NCBI GenBank assembly: GCA_003281385.1
Contig: QCCE01000002.1
Location: 1-64,000 of the forward strand
From: Prochlorococcus sp. AG-347-K17
Lineage (GTDB): Bacteria; Cyanobacteriota; Cyanobacteriia; PCC-6307; Cyanobiaceae
Length of the DNA: 64,000 bases
Direction of reading: 5' to 3'
This document shows positions 59,727-64,000 of this stretch, piece after piece. The stretch's first letter is position 1. Every line of letters begins with the position of its first letter. The notes below the pieces were generated by a model, which did not search any database, had not been told where the DNA came from, and saw only the letters and a list, made by a program, of their open reading frames with translations. A program made the translations under genes and the position numbers.

Positions 59727-61007
59727 TCATAAAGGAGGCAAAATACCCTGTGGGTCAAAAATATTCTTTAAAGTTTTTAATTCATTCATTCTATTCCCAA
59801 AAGCTAATGTAAGTTCTTCTTCATGAGAATTTAAATGATTATGCAATTGGGCCAAGTGAATATTTGGATAAAACCTTTTTAGGTTTCTCCACGATTTGTA
59901 AATCCAGTCCAAAGCGATTTCTTTCTCTTGGAGATCATTTTTATTCCATGATGCATATATCCATGGTTTCCAAGTACTTTTTCTATGAATAAAAAAGCTT
60001 GAGCCGTGATTTAACTTTTTTGTTTTGCAACCTAATTGTTGAGAAGCAACATAACAGGAATTGTTAGGTTTGTTGTCCATTATTTCATTCAAACATTTCA
60101 TGAAAATTGGGATATCATTTTTTAAATCTTCTCCAAGAAGACTAATAACCTCAGAATGGTTATTTGCATTTAGCTCATATAATTTCAATTCCTTTGGGAA
60201 GAAATTTATTTTGTTAAAGTTCTCATAAATTTTTTTTTCTAGAGTGGGAAATTTGTCTAGAAGCATTAAGGATTCTTCTGTTCTCTTATCCTCTAAATTA
60301 TTTTTGAGTTCAGCAAAAACATAGATGTAAATTTTTTGAGCATAAATCCATTGAAGACTAATATTTTCTGGAAATGCTTCTGATAGTTGTACTATTTCTG
60401 ATAATTCATCTAGATTTACAAATCCTTCAATAATCTTAATTGGATTAGATTGGAAAGTCTTAAGTTCTATTTCGGTAATGATTGAGAAGAAGGCTCCGGC
60501 GCCTTTAATAGCTTCCCAAATCAGTTGTTGTTCTGGATTTAGTTTATTTTTTTTTAAATAAATAAATGTGCCATTACCCAAGAAACCTTTTATTGATTCA
60601 ATATTATCAATGGCTAATCCATAGGCTCTACTAAGTGGGCTTACTCCACCAGTAAGTATATAGCCAGCACCTGGAAGTTTAGAAAGTCCGATAGGAAAAC
60701 TTCGATTATGTTTTTGTAGATAATTTATTAAATCCCCCATTATTACTCCACCTCCTATTGTTACTAAATTGCTTTCTTTATCTAGGTGAATATTGCTGTA
60801 ATTTTTTCTTAGATCAAGAGTTGTAAAATCATTTTTTGCACAGCTAGAAGTTGTACCTCCACTACATATACAAAGGTGCTCGCATTTTTCTTTAGAATAA
60901 TTATCTTTATTAAATAAGGAATCATCAATGTCATAAATTAATTCCTTTAATTTTGCGTCCTTGGAGTTAATATTTGGAATCTCAAGTAAGTTATGATTAT
61001 TTTTCAC
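59727..61007 (-). CDS. FAD-linked oxidase (berberine-bridge-like)
   Basis: The 426-residue protein is an FAD_binding_4 oxidoreductase. It has a Gly-rich FAD segment CSGGTTSSC near residue 50, DLRKNYSNIHLDKESNLVTIGGG, and GLSKLPGAGYILTGGVSPLSRAYGLAID near 103-130. The C-terminal FDPQGILPPL is the BBE-type ending. The substrate may be a sugar acid or a lactate-like acid; it is unknown. It is on the minus strand, divergent from the CbiX-like gene, and its start region is overlapped if that gene is extended to 60974. Confidence 0.82.
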   Translation of the reverse strand: MKNNHNLLEIPNINSKDAKLKELIYDIDDSLFNKDNYSKEKCEHLCICSGGTTSSCAKNDFTTLDLRKNYSNIHLDKESNLVTIGGGVIMGDLINYLQKHNRSFPIGLSKLPGAGYILTGGVSPLSRAYGLAIDNIESIKGFLGNGTFIYLKKNKLNPEQQLIWEAIKGAGAFFSIITEIELKTFQSNPIKIIEGFVNLDELSEIVQLSEAFPENISLQWIYAQKIYIYVFAELKNNLEDKRTEESLMLLDKFPTLEKKIYENFNKINFFPKELKLYELNANNHSEVISLLGEDLKNDIPIFMKCLNEIMDNKPNNSCYVASQQLGCKTKKLNHGSSFFIHRKSTWKPWIYASWNKNDLQEKEIALDWIYKSWRNLKRFYPNIHLAQLHNHLNSHEEELTLAFGNRMNELKTLKNIFDPQGILPPL

Positions 61008-61054
61008 TACTAAATATTGTTCTTTACTATTATGGTATAAGTTATAACTTAATT

Positions 61055-62221
61055 TTGGATAATTTGGATTCGAAGTTAAATAATCAAGTCGCGATCCTTA
61101 TCTGTGGACACGGGAGTAGAAATAAGCTAGCTATCACTGAATTCCAAGAATTAACCAAACTTATCCAAAAAAGATATCCAACAATTTTAGTTGAATATGG
61201 CTTCTTGGAATTTGCCAAACCTTCACTTGTTGATGCTTTAGAAAAGTTAAGAGTTCATTCTATAAAAAAAGTAATTGCAATCCCCGCGATGCTTTTTGCT
61301 GCTGGCCATGTAAAAAATGATATACCTAGCCTGCTTATGAATTATTCAAATAAAACAGGTATTGAAATAATTTATGGAAGAGAATTAGGCATTAATAATT
61401 TAATGATTAGTGCAGCTTGTGAAAGAGTAAAAGATGTATTTAAACAAAATAATACTCTCAAACCTGAAGAATCATTATTAGTAGTTGTTGGTAGAGGCTC
61501 TTCTGACCCAGATGCGAATTCCAATGTTTCAAAAATAACGAGAATGATTGTAGAGGGTATTGGTTTAGGTTGGGGGGAAACAGTTTTTTCTGGAGTAACT
61601 TTCCCTCTTGTTGAACCCGGCTTGAAAAATGTAGTGAGACTTGGTTATAAAAATATAATTATTTTCCCTTATTTCCTTTTCTCAGGGGTTCTTGTTACGA
61701 GAATAAAAAGGCAAACTGATTTAGTTGCGATTAATAATCCACATATTTCGTTTATGCATGCAAAGTATCTTTCATCACAGAATTATGTTGTAGACACTTT
61801 TGTAGAAAGGATTGAAGAGATTCTTAATAAAGAGGGTAAGAATTTTATGAATTGCTCAACTTGTAAATATAGATCGAATTTATTTGGCTTTGAAAAAGAA
61901 GTCGGGATGACACAAGAAAGCCATCATGACCATGTAGAGGGTTTGGGTATAAGCTGTGATTTATGTGATCCTGAATGTAATGGTGCTTGTGAAATCCAAA
62001 ATCAAATACCAACTCATAACCAAATAAAATCACACCAAGGAGAAGTTGAATATCTAGAAAATGAACATGTCGAGGCTCATCAACATGAACATAATCATAA
62101 TCAACCTCACCATCACCATCACCATAGTATTTATCCAAATTCAAAACACCCTTTGGGCCCTGTCACGCTTCGCTTGCCTAATGAAGATCAAATCTTAAGA
62201 AAATCCGTTGAAAATAACTGA
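61055..62221 (+). CDS. cbiX: Sirohydrochlorin chelatase family protein (CbiX-like) with His-rich tail
   Basis: CbiX inserts cobalt (or iron) into sirohydrochlorin for cobalamin or siroheme. I start at TTG 61055, which gives 388 residues and places the core right at the N-terminus (QVAILICGHGS). Catalytic-type His are H19 and H85 (FAAGH). A second CbiX-like half follows (about 140-260). The C-terminal region has CSTCKYRSN, CDLCDPECNGACE and then a His-rich run with seven His in ten residues, which may store or deliver metal. A frame extended upstream to 60974 overlaps the divergent gene and adds a non-homologous stretch. Confidence 0.88.
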   Translation: MDNLDSKLNNQVAILICGHGSRNKLAITEFQELTKLIQKRYPTILVEYGFLEFAKPSLVDALEKLRVHSIKKVIAIPAMLFAAGHVKNDIPSLLMNYSNKTGIEIIYGRELGINNLMISAACERVKDVFKQNNTLKPEESLLVVVGRGSSDPDANSNVSKITRMIVEGIGLGWGETVFSGVTFPLVEPGLKNVVRLGYKNIIIFPYFLFSGVLVTRIKRQTDLVAINNPHISFMHAKYLSSQNYVVDTFVERIEEILNKEGKNFMNCSTCKYRSNLFGFEKEVGMTQESHHDHVEGLGISCDLCDPECNGACEIQNQIPTHNQIKSHQGEVEYLENEHVEAHQHEHNHNQPHHHHHHSIYPNSKHPLGPVTLRLPNEDQILRKSVENN

Positions 62222-62572
62222 ATCATCTGTCTCTTTCTCGGCTAAGTCTTAATAGACTCAGTACATATAAGTTTTATTAATATAAAATCTTGAAAGTATT
62301 TTGAGCTAGATTTTCCACAATTAAGCGGTCGTTTTCCACGTCCAAATCCACATTGGATTAGAAATGCCAGCTGTTTTTAAAAAAAACAGGACTTCAACAT
62401 TATTGTTGACTTTTTTTTAAGGTCTAATCAATTTCCTTATTTAAAAAGTGAGTTTAAAAAAAAACAACTTATGACATGAGTCTCATTTGATAACTTGAAA
62501 AGTTTATCGACAGAATTTTTTTGATTTTTTTAGAAAAAAATATCATCATATTCATGTAAGAAATATAAATTT
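62222..62572. promoter_or_regulatory. 351-base non-coding region with CCAC-core repeats
   Basis: No convincing gene lies here. Three same-strand sites resemble DnaA boxes: TTTTCCACA (62311-62319), TTTTCCACG (62332-62340) and AAATCCACA (62344-62352). There are two small inverted repeats: AGTCT-TAAT-AGACT at 62245-62258, downstream of the CbiX-like gene, and an A/T-rich hairpin CTGTTTTT/AAAAACAG at 62371-62389. Neither is followed by a T run, so I do not call a terminator. It must also carry the promoter of the DUF2811 gene. Confidence 0.5.
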
Positions 62573-62830
62573 ATGGATCAAATCAGCCAATCAAATTTAA
62601 CTGATAAGAAACTTGTCGAATGTTCATCAAATAAAGTCTCTTTAGAGACAGAGCTTTCTGAAACTCTTTATAACACTATGAAAGATTTTGTATTAAGTAA
62701 TCCAACTTGGGATCAATATAAGCTTATAAATTCAGCATTAGCTACTTTTCTCGTTCAAAACGGATGTACAGATAATTCTGTCTCAGAAATTTATTTAAAT
62801 CAATTATTTACACCTTCTAAGTCTTTTTAA
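62573..62830 (+). CDS. DUF2811 protein
   Basis: The 85-residue protein matches the cyanobacterial DUF2811 family: a charged N-terminus followed by the helical core VSLETELSETLYNTMKDFVLSNPTWDQY and SALATFLVQNGCTDNSVSEIYLNQLF. No function is established. It begins after a 351-base gap, and its 3' end overlaps the convergent GMC oxidoreductase gene by 14 bases. Confidence 0.85.
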   Translation: MDQISQSNLTDKKLVECSSNKVSLETELSETLYNTMKDFVLSNPTWDQYKLINSALATFLVQNGCTDNSVSEIYLNQLFTPSKSF

Positions 62831-64000
62831 TATTTAAACAGGCTCTTCTACTCAAAGCCATCATTGTAAGTGTGGGGCTTTGCCAAGATGATGTAGGCCA
62901 GCATGCTCCATCAAGCACAAGCACATTCTTGCATCCCCATAATCTATTAAATTTATCAACTACGCTATTTTCTTCATTTATCCCCATTGGTGCACCTCCT
63001 ACTTCATGAATGTAATATCCAGGAGGAGGAGGACTATCTGAAAGTGCTATCAAATTTCTTGTGAATAAACTCCCCAATGGGATATCCATTAGTTCATCAA
63101 TATTTTTCATTTCTCCATTTGCAGCTTTAATTGATTTTTGTATTGTGTTATCCATATGTTTAGCCATATTTAACTCATTCTCGCTCCATTCGAATTCAAT
63201 GTAGGGAATTGGGATACCCCATTCATCTGTTTTTTTTGAGAGAGAAACTGAGTTTTTCTCTCTAGGAAGGACCTCGCCATGAGCGATAAGAAAGCCAATG
63301 GATTTGTTTTTGTCTTTTTGCAAAAATTTTGGTATTCCTAATCTATCAATTGCCCCCCAGATTCCATAACCTCTACGGAAATTCATGTCGTCAATTTCTG
63401 GTAAATTTGAACCAAATGGAATAAAGAAGCTGCCTGCTCCAGAAAGATCGGGGGGATTATCTACTGGTTTATTTGATTTTTTTGTTTTTGGGACTGAAAA
63501 AAATCTACAGATAGATATGTGATCCATGAGGTATTTGCCTAATTTCCCAGAATTATCTTTAAACCCTGAGGAATTTGATTTGTATTCTGAGTTAAGTAGT
63601 ATTCTCAACGTTGAAATTGTTGATGCGCAGAGAAGAATTAAATCACAATTCAATACTTCTTTTTGTCCATTTTCTAGGTTTACGATCGTAAGTTTTGAGG
63701 CAAGCTCTGTTGCCTTGTTAATCTCAAAAGACTCCACTAGGTAATTAGAGATTATTTGTACATTTCCAGTATCTAAAGCTTTTTTTAAAGAGGTTCCTAA
63801 GCTAGAGGATTTGGGCCATTTTTTTTCTTTTACTGATGCATTACGGTCAAATCCTCTTGATTGGATAAATGGATAGTTTAATTTTGATTTTACTTTGTTT
63901 CCAAAAACATTTTCATTTTCTGTAAGAGGTATTTCACCAATATATTTACCGTTTGGGACTTCTTTAATGTCATCTTTTCGTCCATAGATGCCGCAGAAAT
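62817..64000 (-). CDS. GMC-family oxidoreductase, N-terminus outside window
   Basis: The frame is open to the window edge, so only the C-terminal 393-odd residues are visible and the FAD-binding N-terminus is missing. The visible part shows CASTISTLRILLNS and the C-terminal GMC_oxred_C domain with HEVGGAPMG (catalytic-type His) and DGACWPTSSWQSPTLTMMALSRRA. In most relatives the second motif reads N-P-T-L-T; here the Asn is Ser (codon 62877-62879). The substrate is an unknown alcohol or sugar. A GTG at 63737 could be mistaken for a start. Confidence 0.85.
   Translation of the reverse strand, partial: FCGIYGRKDDIKEVPNGKYIGEIPLTENENVFGNKVKSKLNYPFIQSRGFDRNASVKEKKWPKSSSLGTSLKKALDTGNVQIISNYLVESFEINKATELASKLTIVNLENGQKEVLNCDLILLCASTISTLRILLNSEYKSNSSGFKDNSGKLGKYLMDHISICRFFSVPKTKKSNKPVDNPPDLSGAGSFFIPFGSNLPEIDDMNFRRGYGIWGAIDRLGIPKFLQKDKNKSIGFLIAHGEVLPREKNSVSLSKKTDEWGIPIPYIEFEWSENELNMAKHMDNTIQKSIKAANGEMKNIDELMDIPLGSLFTRNLIALSDSPPPPGYYIHEVGGAPMGINEENSVVDKFNRLWGCKNVLVLDGACWPTSSWQSPTLTMMALSRRACLNIKKT

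Noticed and set aside
60974..61054. Upstream extension of the CbiX-like gene to a TTG at 60974
   Set aside because: The extra 27 residues overlap the divergent FAD-oxidase start and have no similarity to CbiX, whose core begins just after 61055.
62371..62389. Hairpin CTGTTTTT/AAAAACAG as a terminator
   Set aside because: The stem is almost all A-T and no T run follows on either strand.
62364..62420. 18-codon ORF in the gap after the CbiX-like gene
   Set aside because: Very short, low complexity, and no ribosome site.
62817..63737. GMC oxidoreductase as a complete gene starting at GTG 63737
   Set aside because: The frame stays open to the window edge with coherent sequence, and the FAD-binding N-terminus is missing from the shorter form.

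Overview
The window is AT-rich, tightly packed bacterial chromosome. It looks like Prochlorococcus of a high-light-adapted type. The strongest marker is a 352-residue Pcb chlorophyll-binding antenna gene at 41645-42703. Lycopene cyclase, NdhD, a SulP/BicA-like carrier, phylloquinone genes (menD, menB), glycogen synthase and several cyanobacteria-only families (DUF1350, DUF760, DUF4336, DUF2811, DUF3721) support this. Many genes start with TTG, and intergenic gaps are usually below 120 bases. From memory, the order pcb - GltS-like - small protein - GST - GIY-YIG-like - SDR - lycopene cyclase matches high-light Prochlorococcus genomes; no search was run.

Layout. 1-5539 (+): 3' part of a TamB-like gene, proA, folB, a lipase-like hydrolase. 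5532-14607 (-): a seven-gene run, prlC, ndhD, thrB, glk, thrS, trpS and a disordered cyanobacterial protein. 14773-19849 (+): a DUF697 membrane protein, a manganese-type ABC transporter (mntC, mntA, mntB) and a DUF4336 protein that overlaps mntB. 19856-20821 (-): DUF760 protein and lepB. 20872-26401 (+): menD, menB, glgA, murF. 26390-30015 (-): glmU, an MnmC-like methyltransferase, aroA. 30135-36680 (+): comB-like phosphatase, nitrilase-family hydrolase, amidase, murI, sds, acs. 36677-41315: DUF1350 protein, DEDD exonuclease, a pentad-repeat protein with an in-frame stop before a DUF3721 motif, hisS and several small genes. 41645-47750: pcbA with a clear terminator, GltS-like symporter, small protein, GST, GIY-YIG-like membrane protein, SDR, lycopene cyclase. 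47976-55821: POR-like SDR, MscS channel, isochorismatase-like hydrolase, Fur regulator, arsS, and a divergent pair of an StpA-like phosphatase and a GpsA-like protein. 55891-64000: metY-metA, SulP carrier, FAD oxidase, CbiX-like chelatase with a His-rich tail, DUF2811 protein, and a GMC oxidoreductase cut by the window end.

Most of the content is core metabolism: amino acids (Pro, Thr, Met, aromatic), cell wall (murF, glmU, murI, amidase), translation (thrS, trpS, hisS), photosynthesis and its cofactors. I saw no tRNA, rRNA, CRISPR array, insertion sequence or prophage.

The least ordinary points are: (1) the stop codon at 38382-38384, after which the same frame goes on into a complete DUF3721-like C/H motif; (2) a GIY-YIG-like domain with weakened catalytic positions fused to membrane segments; (3) three CCAC-core, DnaA-box-like sites in the 351-base gap at 62222-62572; (4) the StpA-like/GpsA-like divergent pair; (5) a glutamate in MetA that predicts acetyl-CoA use, which fits the adjacent MetY.
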